Source of the DNA: Chinchilla lanigera | Taxonomy: Eukaryota > Chordata > Mammalia > Rodentia > Chinchillidae | Reading direction: 5' to 3' | Length of the DNA stretch: 64,000 nucleotides | NCBI RefSeq assembly: GCF_000276665.1 | Contig: NW_004955487.1 | Coordinates: 6,739,593-6,803,592 of the forward strand | Shown here: positions 1-11,577 of the stretch, one piece after another | Layout of the letters: every line of letters begins with the position of its first letter | Position numbering within the stretch: the stretch's first letter is position 1 | Position numbers and translations under genes: made by a program | Notes under the pieces: generated by a model | What the model was told of the DNA's origin: nothing | What the model saw: only the letters and a program-made list of their open reading frames with translations | Databases searched by the model: none

Positions 1-775
1 GCTTCCGTTACAGAGCATAATCAGCACCTTTGGATGACACGGCCCATTAAAGGGAGGGAACATGGTATCCATTTCACTCAAGCCAATTCTTGCAATTTGC
101 CTCTATAACCAGGAGAAGTATAGCCATCTAGATCCTAAATTCTGCCTCTTAGCTGTGTTCATGTAAAGAACAGCAAATATCTTTCCTTTTTCCCATGCTC
201 ATGGCAGCATTCTTTGCAATAGCCAAGATGTAGAAACAAATTAAATGTCCACTAACATCAAGAATCTTGTCCCCCCGAGCAGTCTAGAGTTCTCAGTGGA
301 CCTGGGAATTACGCTCAGATTCCCATTCGGTTTGAAGGAAGTATTAGAAACAACTGTGAAAGTTGCCTGCAATATACTTTTAAGTTTGCATTTACAGAAC
401 GTTTGCTATGAAATAGTCTGAGATAGTCAAAAAGGAGGTAACAAAGAAATGGAAAAACAAAACAAGCTTGGTCATAGTAGTGGACTAAAAAGATCATTTT
501 AATTCTTGAAAGAGTTTCTTTTCCATGAGAATCTGCTTCTTATCACAACAGAAAGAATTACTATGGTATAAATAGGTCTTTGTTTGCGAAGAAAGGTAAA
601 GAGATCAACTCTTATTACTGATAGAAGAAATCACATGTTACCCACAGATTAAATGTAAGCTTACCCACCGAGTGCAAGAACCACATGAGAGTTTACAGAC
701 ATGATTCTCTTTGTAAACCTGTTGTGGTTAATATGGAGGGTGGACTTGATGGCACAGGATCTGCCAGGGGGATTA
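1..775. other. Unassigned single-copy DNA
   Basis: I recognise no repeat family, splice-flanked exon or RNA gene here. Open frames are short and lack any familiar protein motif. Confidence 0.4.
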
Positions 776-1047
776 TTCAGTTATGCTTCTGTGTGTGTCT
801 GTGTGTCATGGAGCGATAACCTTGGGTACTAGTTCTGGTCCTTGGCCTCTTCCTCTCTGGTCTGTTCCTCTGTGCTCTGCGTCTTGGCCACCATGAACTG
901 AGCAGCTTTGCTCCCCCATGCCCTCTGCCATGTTCCTGCCTTGGACCCAGCTCACCATTGAATCCTCTGAAACAATGAGCCAAATTAAATCTATTCTCCT
1001 CCCATTGTAGGTGTCAGTATTGTGTTCCAGCAATGGAAAAGCTAACA
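776..1047 (+). mobile_element. MaLR-type solo LTR, 3' portion
   Basis: The stretch has the block order seen in the window's other MaLR LTRs: a C/T-rich 'cttcctctctgg' part, 'gccaccatgaactgagcagc', 'ccatgttcctgccttgg', 'gagccaaattaaa' as polyadenylation area, and a 3' end 'ccagcaatggaaaagctaac'. The 5' part is missing or too diverged to see. It is closest to the copy at 31592-31822. Confidence 0.7.
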
Positions 1048-1237
1048 CACTTCTCAGTGGTACATTGGAAATCATGTGGAGTGACAATAGTATCTAGAGT
1101 GGAACTCCAGAGATCTTCCCTCGGCACTTCTAGGGTGAGTGTCTGGATGGGCCACCAAGAAATACAGCTGAAGAGGTACAAGTGAGACAAAGGCAATGAG
1201 TGGTAAAGATAGTAGATTGTGGCATAAATCATGTGAA

Positions 1238-1392
1238 TGTTGAAGTCAAACAGAACTGGAGCTGACCCGCAGTTCAGCTGTTAACTAGCTATGCAACTTT
1301 GGCAAGTGCTTATTTTTTCTTTAATTCTATGAATCATCACTTCTTTTGTCACGTGTGGAATTTTTATAAGCATTCAGTGAATGAATATATAA
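1238..1392 (+). repeat. MIR SINE remnant
   Basis: The order 'ctggagctgac', 'gttaactagctatgcaactttggcaagt', 'tctttaattctatgaatcatc' and 'cattcagtgaatgaat' follows the MIR body (tRNA-like half, core, 3' tail) with heavy divergence. Confidence 0.55.
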
Positions 1393-1519
1393 AATTAATA
1401 CTCGATTAGTTCACAGGTGGCACCACAGTGTAGAGAAGTCAACAGTTCACCATCTCGTTGGAAACACTTGAACCAATTGAGAGCTAGCCATAGGACCCAG
1501 AGAAGCAGAACTCAAAATA

Positions 1520-1835
1520 TAGTGAGAGCCACTGGGTGTGAAGGTGCACACCAGCTACTCAGGAGGCTGATGCAGGAAGTAAGTTCAAGGTTAACCTGGA
1601 TAATTCAGTGAGACCCTGTCTCAATACAAAAAATAAAAGCAGGGTTTTGTGGTGCATTTCTGTCAGCCCAGCACTCTGGGAGGCTAAGGCAGCAGGAGCC
1701 CACATTCAAGCCCAGCCAGAGAAACTCAGAATCTAGCAAGAGCCTGTGTAAATATTTTTTAAGAAAAAAGGCTGAGGACGTTTAGTGCAAAAGCCTCTGG
1801 GTTCAAACCCTAGTACCAGAAAATAAATAAGAAAA
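1520..1835 (+). repeat. Two adjacent B1 / B1-dID SINEs
   Basis: The first unit (about 1520-1638) is B1-like: 'gctactcaggaggctgatgc', 'gttcaaggttaacctgg', 'gagaccctgtctcaa' and an A-rich tail. A second B1 follows (about 1640-1765). It joins an ID-like half ('gggttcaaaccctagtacc') with its own A-rich tail, which is the B1-dID design. Confidence 0.7.
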
Positions 1836-1861
1836 TAATAAAAGTGAAAAATAAAGAGATA

Positions 1862-1930
1862 AAGAGTTGGGGAAATAGCTCAGTGGTACCATCTCCCTGA
1901 GTTTCATCCCTAGAACCATCAAACAAAAAA
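1862..1930 (+). repeat. Old ID-like SINE
   Basis: 'gttggggaaatagctcagtgg' is the A-box side and 'gagtttcatccctagaacc' the B-box side of a tRNA-derived ID element, followed by an A-rich end. It is more diverged than the ID copies after 11 kb. Confidence 0.6.
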
Positions 1931-3125
1931 CCAACTGGGGGATCTGACTTCATTTTGTGGTGGACATCTCCCTAGAAGAGACTGAATGCGCATCTGATCT
2001 CTGTCAGTACTGGTCTCTTTTCCTCTATGCAGATAGCTGATCTGAATGGAGAAGCAGGGAGCCTGGGCGCCTTGCATAGCACTGCATGAGATTTCTACTT
2101 GTGCTGGCGCTGCAGGGCAGGGTAGGGTTGGGGAGGAGGAATCCAAGGGACTTCCTTGCTACCTGAATGGGTTTCAGGCTAGGAGAGGGAGGAGGCTGCT
2201 GACAAAATTAAGTGAATAATTGACCCAAATGACGTTATTGCATTTTAACAATGCACTGTCATGTTTCATGTGATATAGAGTGATTAAACATATGGTAATT
2301 TTGTGTAGAAGAAAGTCCTCTGGCTGAACTCCCCCAAACCCTGGAAACAAAGATGAGAGAGGGGTTTACACACCTGCCTGCAGCTTCCTCAGAGCGGCTT
2401 TCTGCTCTGCCCAGAATGCAGCTGCCCAGCACTTGTGTCTGTAGAACATATTTTAGGGTTTTTACATTTCAAAGGGTGCTTCAGAATTCCCACTCTTTGG
2501 ACATGACACCCCCCAAAGATGATATGTTGTCTGAGAAGACAGGTTTTGATATTCTTGGATTTGAGCTGAATCCTAATTCCCTTTGACAATCACCTTTTCT
2601 TACACTATCACCGTGTGAAGCTATTCAGCAACTTCCTTCTCAGAGTTCTGCTAGTTAATAGCTAAATTTTAATATCTCTAGGGTGCTGGCATTTAAATGT
2701 ACTGAAACAAATACAGCAACACTACTTTAAGATACAGTAGCATGTGGTTCTCTTGATGGCGGTAGACGGTACTAGTATGTAGCAAGGTTAGTAATTTTTA
2801 TTCGAGAATCCTAATGCACTTAGCCAAAAGTGGTCTTTCTCACTGACATATCTTCTAAGTCATGGTCATTCCAACCAATGAAATAACAGAGGGAAATGTT
2901 TGTGACTATTTTAATGATCACTTTCAAAATATACAGTGTTTGATACACTATCAAAATATACAGAAACTAGGCAAAAATGGATAATAAACAGGAGATAGAC
3001 TAGGGTTAAAAATAGGATTGTTTTAGTTCAGTGCATGGATATTAAAGACAGTACAAAGGTGTGGTGTGTTTTTTTTTCCAGAACCTCAGGCCCATTGGTA
3101 GAATAATCAGATCTCCACCTGGCAT
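1931..3125. other. Unassigned DNA
   Basis: No family recognised. A 13-base segment 'tcaaaatatacag' occurs twice (about 2924 and 2951), a small local duplication. Open frames on both strands around 2350-2590 overlap each other and have no recognisable motif. Confidence 0.35.
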
Positions 3126-3290
3126 CACTACACCTGGGTTCCATTCTGTCTCCAGCATGGCTGGTGTGACTTTGGCGAGTTCCTTAACTTCTCTGCTTCT
3201 CTCTTCTTCATCTGTACGATGGAAACAGTGAAGCCTAAGAATTATAAAATGTGGAAAAGCATCACAGGGCTGGAAGAGCACATGAAAAGT
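3126..3290 (+). repeat. MIR SINE remnant
   Basis: 'cacctgggttccattctgtc', 'gtgtgactttggcgagttcc', 'ttaacttctctgcttctctc' and 'ttcatctgtacgatggaaac' match successive MIR blocks on the plus strand. Confidence 0.65.
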
Positions 3291-4630
3291 AAAATAGAAC
3301 AGGACCTGTTGATAATAATTAATAAATGATTAGCTTTCAATGTATACAAAGATGGTGTTGAGATGAAAAAATACACACTTGTGTGTATTTGGGCATTTGT
3401 GTAACTTCTCCAAGTGAAGATTAAAACAAAATCACACAACTGAAAGGCCAGTCAGTTTGGAATGGCAGTATCTAAACATCTCTGATTCATCAGAGAGTTT
3501 TGAACATTCTTTTCTAAAGGAATAATGCCAGTTCTGGACTCTGATTAATATTCAACAGAAAAACGCTGAAAAACAAGAAGAGAAATGGAATGCTTTATTT
3601 AAGGATTTACTTGATTTTCAAAACAAGGAAAAGTGAAAAGTCTATAAAATATATAGTGCAATCTACATCCCTTAAAAGTACAGGAGGTTTGAAAATACAC
3701 ACACTATTCACTTGTCAGGTTCAAGGAGACTCTGTCTGAGGTAATAAAACCAGCATGTTTTTAGAAAAGAAGACAAAGGAGCATCTCAATTTTGTAGGTG
3801 TATGTATAATTTCTTAAAGTCTGCCAGCACCTTGTCACTGAAGAAATAAAAAATGCCACCTTTAGTGACGAGAAGTGTGCCTATATAAAAGTGAGTTGCT
3901 TGGCAACAGATTAACTTATTTAAACTTTTATTACTGCTTTGACAAAGATGCTGTGGAGAGAAATGTGAAGACACCAGTAGAACGCCCCAGGATCAATAGC
4001 TTTCGCAGGCCCTGCAAACCCTAGATTCATGTGGCTGCACATTAAACTGGAAGTCTGCAAACTACATTTCCCAAGGTCCTTTGCCAGCAGGATCTTCATT
4101 AATTGTGTCAAAAGGAGGCATTGGCTGGAGATCACCAGGCAGGGAAGCAAGGATGGGAATGTGTGCTTTTGCCTGTGTAGAAGTGGCTGGATGCAACTGG
4201 CAATGAGTGGCAAAGGGACTGTAGACTCAAGAGATTAGAGACTCTTTTTTAGAAATAAGAACCTGATCCAAGCAGAGCCTTCATAAGAGTCAGGACAATC
4301 TGTGAGAGTGTCTCAACAACTCTGAAGCAGGAGTATCCTGCAGCTCCCAGCTCAGGATGCCAGCATGTTCCCATGGCTGGGTCAGACCTGTCCTGCTTCC
4401 CATCCTTAGAGCTCTTCAGCTTTTCTTCTGCTATTTGTGCACTTATGATACTTTCTGCCCCTGTGTAATCCCCTCTATTTGAGACTCTAGACAGAGACTG
4501 ATGGAAATTTTGGGGGAGTTGGCAATGTCCATCATTCGACTGCAACTGCAGAGTACCATCATATAGGAAGGCTAGAAATAAGCATTCTGGCCCAAACTAG
4601 GAAAAGTGTTGTACAGTTAATCCAGATCTC
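3291..4630. other. Mostly unassigned; possible ancient repeat near 4040-4230
   Basis: No gene seen. 'ctacatttcccaagg' at about 4060 and the purine-rich stretch after it resemble an old interspersed mammalian repeat that I cannot name with confidence. Confidence 0.3.
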
Positions 4631-4632
4631 TC

Positions 4633-4850
4633 CATAGGTGATGATGATGATGATAATGATGCTAATAATAGATTCATAGGTAGATAGATGATAGATAAGT
4701 GATAGATACATAGATGACAGAGAGAGAGATATATAGATACATAGATGATAGATACACAGATAGATGATAGATAGAAGATAGATAGATAGAGGTATAGATG
4801 ATATAAGCACTACAGAGACGGAGATAGACATAGGCATAGATACAGATATA
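4633..4850. repeat. Imperfect (GATA)n / (GATG)n tandem repeat
   Basis: It begins as (gatgat)n and becomes interrupted 'gatagata' units with 'gaga' and 'atagatacatagatgatag' variants. The minus-strand open frames here are translations of this repeat. Confidence 0.9.
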
Positions 4851-4989
4851 TCCCTCCTTGCTTATGTTTTTCCGGTGCACTCTGGCACAGGGGAAGATGG
4901 CGAAGAGTGTGGTGTGAGCTCATGCTGCTACAGGCTGAACCAGACGATGAAGAGCTCTGCGTATCAGCAGAAGGATGTGGGACTTCCAA

Positions 4990-5125
4990 CGTGCATCAGA
5001 ACAACTAGTTTTTAGGGAGAGGAATGACTTGATCATATTTTATTTTCTGGGAAACCTGATTGTAGGAATGTGTAGGAAAGATCTCCAGGGAAGCTCAACT
5101 TAGGACAGGATGACAACCAAGTAAA
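4990..5125 (+). repeat. L2 LINE 3' fragment
   Basis: 'agggagaggaatgacttgat' followed by 'catattttattttctgggaa' resembles the L2 3' region ('aggggagtgacatgatctga'). Confidence 0.45.
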
Positions 5126-6325
5126 TGATTCCTCTGGGGCTTCATTGAACCTGTGCCCGTTAGGGAGGCACATTTTCTACTCATTCCAATGCTCCAAATA
5201 TGTAGTTAGTGTCCCAGTCAACTAACTATATATGTGGATGCCCCGATTTACAGTGAAAACCTTGAGCTTCTCTGAAAGAAGGCAAAATGTCTTCCAACTC
5301 TGGCTTTTGATAACATCACAACAAGGAAGACATCTAGAAGGGGCATTACCTACATCCTGGTGGGACAATTCAGAGTAACAAGCTGTTCTTCTTGACCCAG
5401 GATCCTTTCACTGACCACAGTGCCTCAATCAACAGTTTGAGTGTCAAAATCATCACACGAACAGAGATTGCTTCTATGGCCAGACTTTGATCAGCTTTAC
5501 ATGACTACAAAAGATATGTTTTTCATAGAAATTCACATCCAAGGTTGTGCTCTGGGGATTAACATGTGTGCTTTGTTAACCTATCTTTGAGCAAGATGTG
5601 AATGAGTCTCCTACATTCCAGAAGCTCCAAATCTGAAACTAGGAAGTGTTTTCTGTGAATTTAGTGAAACCTATGCTTCAGGACCCTCCAAGCACATAAT
5701 CGGCTTCCAACATGTTCAGAGGGGCCTGCCTGTGAGTTTAGATGGGCATATGTCTTTACAAAACTTGCAACAGTGAAATATTTTAACTGACATCACATAA
5801 GACTGAAGTCTTTTTCCATTCTATATTCTTTTTTCTAACATGCTTTTCTGTTCAGCAGTATTGCAGTGGCTGTTAATATTTTAGGAATCTAACTTGAGAA
5901 CTTCAGGGAAGGTGGTTTGAGCTTCTTGAAATAAATCTGCAGGTTTCACAGTCTCTTCCAGAGAAATTGGTTACACCTAACCATCCTGGCACAACAGTAG
6001 CTTCTAGAAATATTCTGACAACCCACTGTGTTAACTCACCCAGTGCCATGGAACTGAGGAGCTAGGTCAGAGTTGACTCACAATATAAATTTACCCCATG
6101 GCCACAGGTATGTGCGTGGATGACAGAAGAAACAGATTTTGAAATGTGCAGAGAGAGTCAGGCTAATCGGTGGGAAATCCTCCCCATCATCAAACATGTA
6201 AGATTGGGAGCAGGTAATTTGAAGCAAAAGTTCTATCCTTCCAAGAATATACTCCATAGTATACCCTATACAATTAAAACACCCATTGGTTTTGCTTTAC
6301 TTTTCAGAAGAAAATCACATGAAAT
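5126..6325. other. Unassigned DNA
   Basis: No repeat family or gene recognised; base composition is ordinary. Short open frames lack supporting features. Confidence 0.35.
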
Positions 6326-6328
6326 GGA

Positions 6329-6364
<36 letters not shown>

Positions 6365-6374
6365 TATATATTTC
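6326..6374. repeat. (TA)n microsatellite with a CA interruption
   Basis: About twelve TA units, then 'cacaca', then more TA. The 112-residue frame spanning it is interrupted in meaning by this tract and is not considered a gene. Confidence 0.9.
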
Positions 6375-7264
6375 AATTTCCTGCTGATTTGGTGGGAAAG
6401 ACAAAATCAGAAGCTCACCATACATCATTGCAACAAAAATATCATGAAAACCTGCTAATTAATGTTGTCTAATCCAAGGTTTTAAGAACTATTATTGAAT
6501 AAAAAATACAAAATGACTTGAAATCTTACAGCCTTTAAATAAACAAATGTATTGGGTTTTTTTTAAAAAATTTGTTTTTCCAAATTTGTCTATCATAAAC
6601 ATTTCCATAGCATCTCTGATAAGAAATCAGGATGGTGAAGCATGTTTTTCAGAAGTATTAATAATTTGTAAAAAACAAGCTATTCAAAAGCAAAGATCAA
6701 TTATCTTTACTGTATAGAAAATTTTACAAAATTATTGTCATGTGCTGAAGTAATCAATGGCTATAAGCTTTGTCACACCATTCTATTAATAAGGGACAAT
6801 TGATTCAGAGTTCCTCTTGAACTGTGAGTTCTGTAACAATCTAAACCCCTACCCAAAAGGAAAATATTGGTGATCAGGGAATACTAGACAAACGAAGAGA
6901 GTAAATGAAATTAACCCATTTCTGAGTCCTACTTTATTTTAATTATCATATACTTTTATATACATTTAGAATTATATATATGCTATATATTCATGATAAC
7001 TATAACTATATATAACTATATTCATGATGCTATATACTCATGATAACATTGGGCAACATTTATTGAGTAAAACACTATGTACTAGGTATTGGCCTAAGAA
7101 TTTGTTGCATATTATTTTTCAAACATATGCATACGTTTTTCTCCTTTCAATCTTCATTCATAATAAATTGTAAATGATCACATCTTGGGTTGAGTTGAAT
7201 TTTGGGGCATGATTTTTGGCTGATTTTAGTCATGGATTACTTTCACCTATGATTTTAGTCAATG
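6375..7264. other. AT-rich unassigned DNA with local tandem duplication
   Basis: The units 'tatatattcatgataac' (about 6983) and 'ctatatactcatgataac' (about 7029) are near-duplicates separated by TA-rich filler. Nothing else recognised. Confidence 0.4.
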
Positions 7265-7265
7265 G

Positions 7266-7380
7266 ATGTAGTATTTTGTTTTGTTTATTGTGGCTCAGGC
7301 TGGCCTTGAACTCACAATCTTCCTGCCTCAGTCTCCTAAGTGCTAGGATTACAGACGTACACTATGACACCCACTTGCAC
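7266..7380 (-). repeat. B1 SINE (monomer)
   Basis: Reverse-complement B1: 'ctggccttgaactcacaatc', 'ttcctgcctcagtctcctaa', 'gctaggattacagacgtaca'. The poly-T side 'ttttgttttgttta' lies on the left, as expected for minus orientation. Confidence 0.85.
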
Positions 7381-7845
7381 ATTTTTCTTGTTAAGGTAAT
7401 TTACTTCACTCAGACAGGAGCATGTCGGTATTTTTAAAATAGAGCTGTTTTTGCCAAAGGTAATTTGGAAAATTGCTGGACATATTCCTAAGGTCAACAA
7501 AATAAGTTATCAAAAAATATTAGATGGCTTTTCTTTCCCTATAAAAATTCACCTAAGCATTTGAGGAAAGAAGCTTGTTGGGCCCAGCACAGCTTTGAAG
7601 TTGAATAGATCTGAGGCTAAATCCACTGCCCAATATTTATAAGGTGAGGCATCTCGAAAAGTTGCATAGCCCATTGTACTATGTCTTTATTACACAGTGA
7701 CAATAATAGGGAATGCATATTAATAAGAGGCAAATTTGCATTAAAGAAAAACTTTGGTGTCATTTCACTAAAGCCCAATATAAGGAAAAGGATGGAAAGA
7801 AACTGTGTATTATCCAAGACTTCCTCCATAATGCTGGGTATGTTG
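7381..7845. other. Unassigned DNA
   Basis: Short open frames around 7681-7898 lie on both strands over the same bases and run into the next LTR. No function can be supported. Confidence 0.35.
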
Positions 7846-7847
7846 CT

Positions 7848-8282
7848 GGCTGTTGTGTCTTATATTTAGATGCCTCCCTCAAAGCCTCATGTTCATAGGT
7901 GGGGCTTTTTGGACCTAGAATATGTGATACTGGGATCAAGAGTATGTGATACTAAATTAGTCCAGTGATTGGAATTAGCATAGTTCTGGGTGTGGCTGAA
8001 TGGGTTTATGGAAGGCAGAAGCCCCACCCTAGTTGTGGGTGGCACCACCCAAAAGGCTTATAGACTGGCTGGGATAAAAGGGAAAGACAGGTTTGCTGCT
8101 TGCTGCTCACTGTCTCCTCCCTGTTCTACCATGGACTGTTTCCTCTCTGTGGCCCCTCTTTGCCATGTCACCCTGCCTTGGAGCCTTGAAATCTCTACAG
8201 ACAGTGAGCTGAAATAAACTCTGCCCCTACTAACTTTGCATATCAGCTATTTTGCCTCAGCCATGAAAAAGTAAACAAGACT
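7848..8282 (+). mobile_element. MaLR-type solo LTR, subgroup with GGGTGTGGGTGG-like block
   Basis: In order: 'tcatgttcataggtggggct', 'agttctgggtgtggctg', 'gttgtgggtggcaccaccc', 'gcttgctgctcactgtctcc', 'ccatggactgtttcctctct', 'gagctgaaataaact' and a 3' end 'cagccatgaaaaagtaa'. The copies at 12762 and 57897 share the same blocks, so these three form a subgroup. Confidence 0.75.
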
Positions 8283-8289
8283 CTGGCCA

Positions 8290-8995
8290 AAACATCAACA
8301 TTCGTTTGTTGTCTTGCATAGACTTTCTCAGAAGAAACATGGGCTCAGAGTTCTCAGGAACTTCTTCTTGCCCTTCTGGAGGGGAGTTGAAAATTGTGGC
8401 AGTAAATGTGCAGTAATCTCAGCCTATGTTGCCACTAAGCACAGCTCTTCCTGTCATTGCCTAGAACTATGAGCCATAACCACACCAACCCCCTGGCCGC
8501 TCCTCAAACCTGCCTTCCTCACATCTCCTCATAGCTTCACACACAGTTCAGCTAACTGGAATTCCTTTTTCTGTCTTCTTTATCCATGAACTCTTACCTA
8601 TACTTCAAAGCTCATCTTAAATATCACTCAGACTGTGAACGCTGCTTGAACACCTCTAGGTAAGAGAAGTCTGTCCAGGGCATTTAGTTCATGTACTCAC
8701 CAGGCAAATATTCTTCCTGGACGTCTTCACCATTTATTCTGAATTCTGTGAAAGTTTTGCTTTTGGGGGATGGGGATGGGAGTCATCATATCTTTGAAAA
8801 ATAATGCAGTGCTTAATTCAAACCATCTCATAAAAATTGAAAACAAGTGTATTGGAGAAGAATGGAAGAAATGTTGATTTTCAGAGTCAAGAAGGGGAAA
8901 CATAAATAAAGACCCTTAGTGGTTTTGCACTAAAGTGGAATAACTATAGAACAGAAGGAGAAAGAAAAGAAGGTGAAGAAGAGGAGGAGGAGAAT
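8290..8995. other. Unassigned DNA with a purine-rich end
   Basis: Bases 8955-8995 are (gaagag/gagg)-like and lead into a SINE. No gene features are seen. Confidence 0.35.
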
Positions 8996-8996
8996 C

Positions 8997-9203
8997 CCAG
9001 CCAGGCGTGGTGGCACACACCTGTAATTTCAGCACTCAGGAGGCTGAGACAGAAAGATCACTAGTTAGTGCCAAGCCTGGATATCTTAGCAACTTAGTGA
9101 GACTTTGACTCAAAATTTTAAAAAAATTTAAAGGGGGATGGTGGCTAGGGATAAAGCCCAGTACAAAAGCCCTGGGTTCAGTCCCCAGTGTCACAAAAGT
9201 AAA
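8997..9203 (+). repeat. B1-dID composite SINE
   Basis: B1 half: 'gccaggcgtggtggcacaca', 'actcaggaggctgagacaga', 'gcaacttagtgagactttga'. The ID half follows: 'ggctagggataaagccc', 'gccctgggttcagtccccag'. The order B1, A-rich linker, ID, A-rich end is typical of dimeric B1-dID. Confidence 0.85.
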
Positions 9204-9637
9204 ACAGCCCATTAGAAACTCTGTGTTCACATCTTACTGATTTTTATCATAAATTAGAGAGTGTTGAAGAGAATGAGTCATAGAAGAGGAAAAAATTATA
9301 ACCTGGTTCAGCAATCAGCATATTCTATCTCCCCAGTGACTCATAGCACCAGACTCAAGTCAGGACAAACAGGGTTGCTGTCAGAAAAACATGTAGTTAA
9401 AAATAAATGCAAAAATAGAAAGGGGTGAGGGGGCTCTTTTAACTGTGTTTGAACTCTCTCCAGCCCAGATTCCCTCATGAAGGGCTTGAAGGGCAAGTAG
9501 GCTGAAAAGCTTGAGTCATACAGCGGGAGGAAGCAGCAAGAGTAAAAGCAAATCAGTTTCTCGATAGAATCTTCCAGGCCAAGAAGGGAAACCCAAGCCA
9601 TGAAGTGGGTACTGCCCCTTATAAATCCTGAATGCTG
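9204..9637. other. Unassigned DNA
   Basis: No repeat or gene recognised. The 86-residue minus-strand frame here has no known motif. Confidence 0.35.
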
Positions 9638-10040
9638 TTATGGCTTAGATCTAGAACATCCTCTGGAAGCCCTACACATTTGGAGGAGATGTTTTGGGAA
9701 GGTCATGAGATCACGGGGGTGCTGTACTTGTCACACATTGATGAATTCAGAGCTAAAGGTGATGTTAGGAGGTGGAGTCCAATGCATAGGAGTCCTGAGG
9801 TATGGCCTGGAAGGATGTATCCTTGTTTCCAGCTCATCCCTTCTCTCTGTCCACTTCCTAGCCACCATGAGTTGTGTCTTTCTTTTGCCAGGCCCCTCTG
9901 CCATGATGTACCTACTTTGGAACCAGCTGTCTATAGACTAAATCCTCTAAAAAAACCCCACAAAGCAAAATGAATCTATCCTCTTTAAGTTGTGAGTGGT
10001 AAGTATTTTGTCCCAGCAACAAGAAAGTGACAAAGACAAA
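9638..10040 (+). mobile_element. MaLR-type solo LTR
   Basis: Near full length: 'ggcttagatctagaacatcc' at the 5' end, 'gttttgggaaggtcatgaga', 'gatgaattcagagct', 'tagccaccatgagttgtgtc', and a 3' end 'tattttgtcccagcaacaag'. The two overlapping 113-residue frames within it are LTR translations, not genes. Confidence 0.75.
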
Positions 10041-10057
10041 TAGCTTTACTCAAAGGA

Positions 10058-10205
10058 ATCATAGTACAGCAGAAGGAGCACTGACCTCAGAGAGAATCAA
10101 ACTAGCCTCTTAATTCCAGATCCTCAGAAATTAACTGAGCAAGCTTGGTGAGATGGAGGCAATTTAACTTCCCTGATCCTTAGTCCTTACTTCCACTGAG
10201 TGCAA
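10058..10205 (+). repeat. MIR SINE remnant
   Basis: 'gtacagcagaaggagcactg', then 'aattaactgagcaagcttgg' and 'aatttaacttccctgatcct', follow MIR order between two LTRs. Confidence 0.5.
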
Positions 10206-10211
10206 ATGATG

Positions 10212-10567
10212 TCATGGTTTGGGAATGACCTCAACAGCCCATGTGATAAAGAATTGGTCTTCAGCCTATGGAGAGATGGCAGGCCCTCTAGGAGGTGGGG
10301 CCTTGTGGGAGGAAGTGAGGCCATTGGAGGTGCCGCCTTAAAAAGGATATTGGGACTCTAGCTCTTTCCTGTCTCTGTCTTGGTTTCTTGATCACCGAGA
10401 GGTGAGCAGCCTCTGATTTATACTCCCACCATGATATACTGTGCTTCCCAAAGCAACAGGGCCAACAACCAAGGACTGAACCTTCTGAAATCCTAAGCCA
10501 GAATAAACCTCTTCTCCTTTTAAGCTGATTCTCAGATATTCTGTCATAGTGTCAAAAAGCTAGCACA
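10212..10567 (+). mobile_element. MaLR-type solo LTR
   Basis: 'tcatggtttgggaatgacct' 5' end, 'aggaggtggggccttgtggg', 'ccttaaaaaggatattggga', 'accaaggactgaaccttctg', 'gccagaataaacctcttctc' and a 3' end 'tctgtcatagtgtcaaaaag'. It follows the LTR at 9638-10040 by a MIR-sized gap, in the same orientation. Confidence 0.75.
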
Positions 10568-10902
10568 AGCCACATTGGGAAGATTGATATCCAAGATATA
10601 AAGCACTTAGCTTGGAGTACCCATTTACATACAATAACATTAACATTAAATAATTCTTTGTCTTCAAGCAATTGATGTACAAAATCTGGATGGGTGTGCC
10701 TATATCACTAACTGACAAACTTACATAAATGTCTTACAAGCATGCCACAATCACAGTTCCATAAATACATTTTAAAACCATTCTGACCAAGGCTATGGTG
10801 TTCTTAAACATCTTATAGCAAGTGAATTCTTAAGGCTCAGGCTGGTCCAGTGTTTCCCTGCACCATAAGAGAGTTGGCCCTCTTCTTTAGCATCTTCTTG
10901 GC

Positions 10903-11310
10903 TTAATTACTTTTTCATCACTGAGGCACAATACTCAACACCTACAACTCTGAGGTGAAAGTTTACTTTGGCACACAGTTTATAGAGGTTTCAGTTCATA
11001 CTTGGTTGGTTCCAAGGCAGAACAGCATAGCAGAAGGGCCTGGCAGAAGACAAACAGCTCATGGCATGGCCATCAGAAAGCAGAGTAGGGTCAGAGGAGG
11101 AAGAGGGAGATAGACCCTTTAGGCCACTCCCCCAGTGACCCACCTACTGCTACCAGGCTTTACCTGCCAACATCATAATTTGCTATAAACTCATCAGTGG
11201 ACCAGTCCAATGTGAGTATTGCACACCTCTGATCCAATCACCTTCCCAAAGCCCCACCTATGCTTGCATGAGGCTTTGAGACAACATCTAGATACAAGCT
11301 AGAACATTTC
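10903..11310 (-). mobile_element. MaLR-type solo LTR, minus orientation
   Basis: Reverse-strand LTR: 'aattactttttcatcactga' (its 3' end), 'gttggttccaaggcagaaca', 'cagtgacccacctactgcta', 'gatccaatcaccttcccaaa' and 'gaggctttgagacaacatct' (its 5' end). Confidence 0.75.
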
Positions 11311-11436
11311 TCAGCAAATATCCAGTTACACATTGATCTCCCATCTTGGTCTCCTACTTACTGTGTATGTGACATTGGCAAGACTCTTACATCTTTGGAG
11401 ACTTATGTATCTCACAGCTACCATCCTAAAGAGACT

Positions 11437-11577
11437 CTATAAATTTTTATTTATTTATTTTTTTGTTTGTTTTGTTTTTTGTTTTTCTCCGGTACCGGGA
11501 ACCGAACTTACGACCTTGCGCTTGCCAGGCAAACGCTTTTGCCGCTGAGCTAAATCCCCGGCCCCTATAAATTTTTA
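11437..11577 (-). mobile_element. ID SINE with 13 bp target-site duplication
   Basis: Minus-strand ID: poly-T/poly-TG on the left, 'ctccggtaccgggaaccgaa', 'ttgccaggcaaacgcttttg', 'gctgagctaaatcccc'. The duplication 'ctataaattttta' occurs at 11437-11449 and 11565-11577. Internal A- and B-box-like parts of a tRNA-type Pol III promoter are visible. The intact duplication shows a fairly recent insertion. Confidence 0.92.

Noticed and set aside
4559..4880. Minus-strand Ser/Ile/Tyr-rich frames of 92 and 68 codons
   Set aside because: They are readings of the GATA tandem repeat.
8213..8222. AATAAA as a gene polyadenylation signal
   Set aside because: It belongs to the LTR's own 3' region and recurs in the other MaLR copies.
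9600..9973. Two overlapping 113-codon plus-strand frames
   Set aside because: Both lie inside a MaLR LTR and reflect its sequence.
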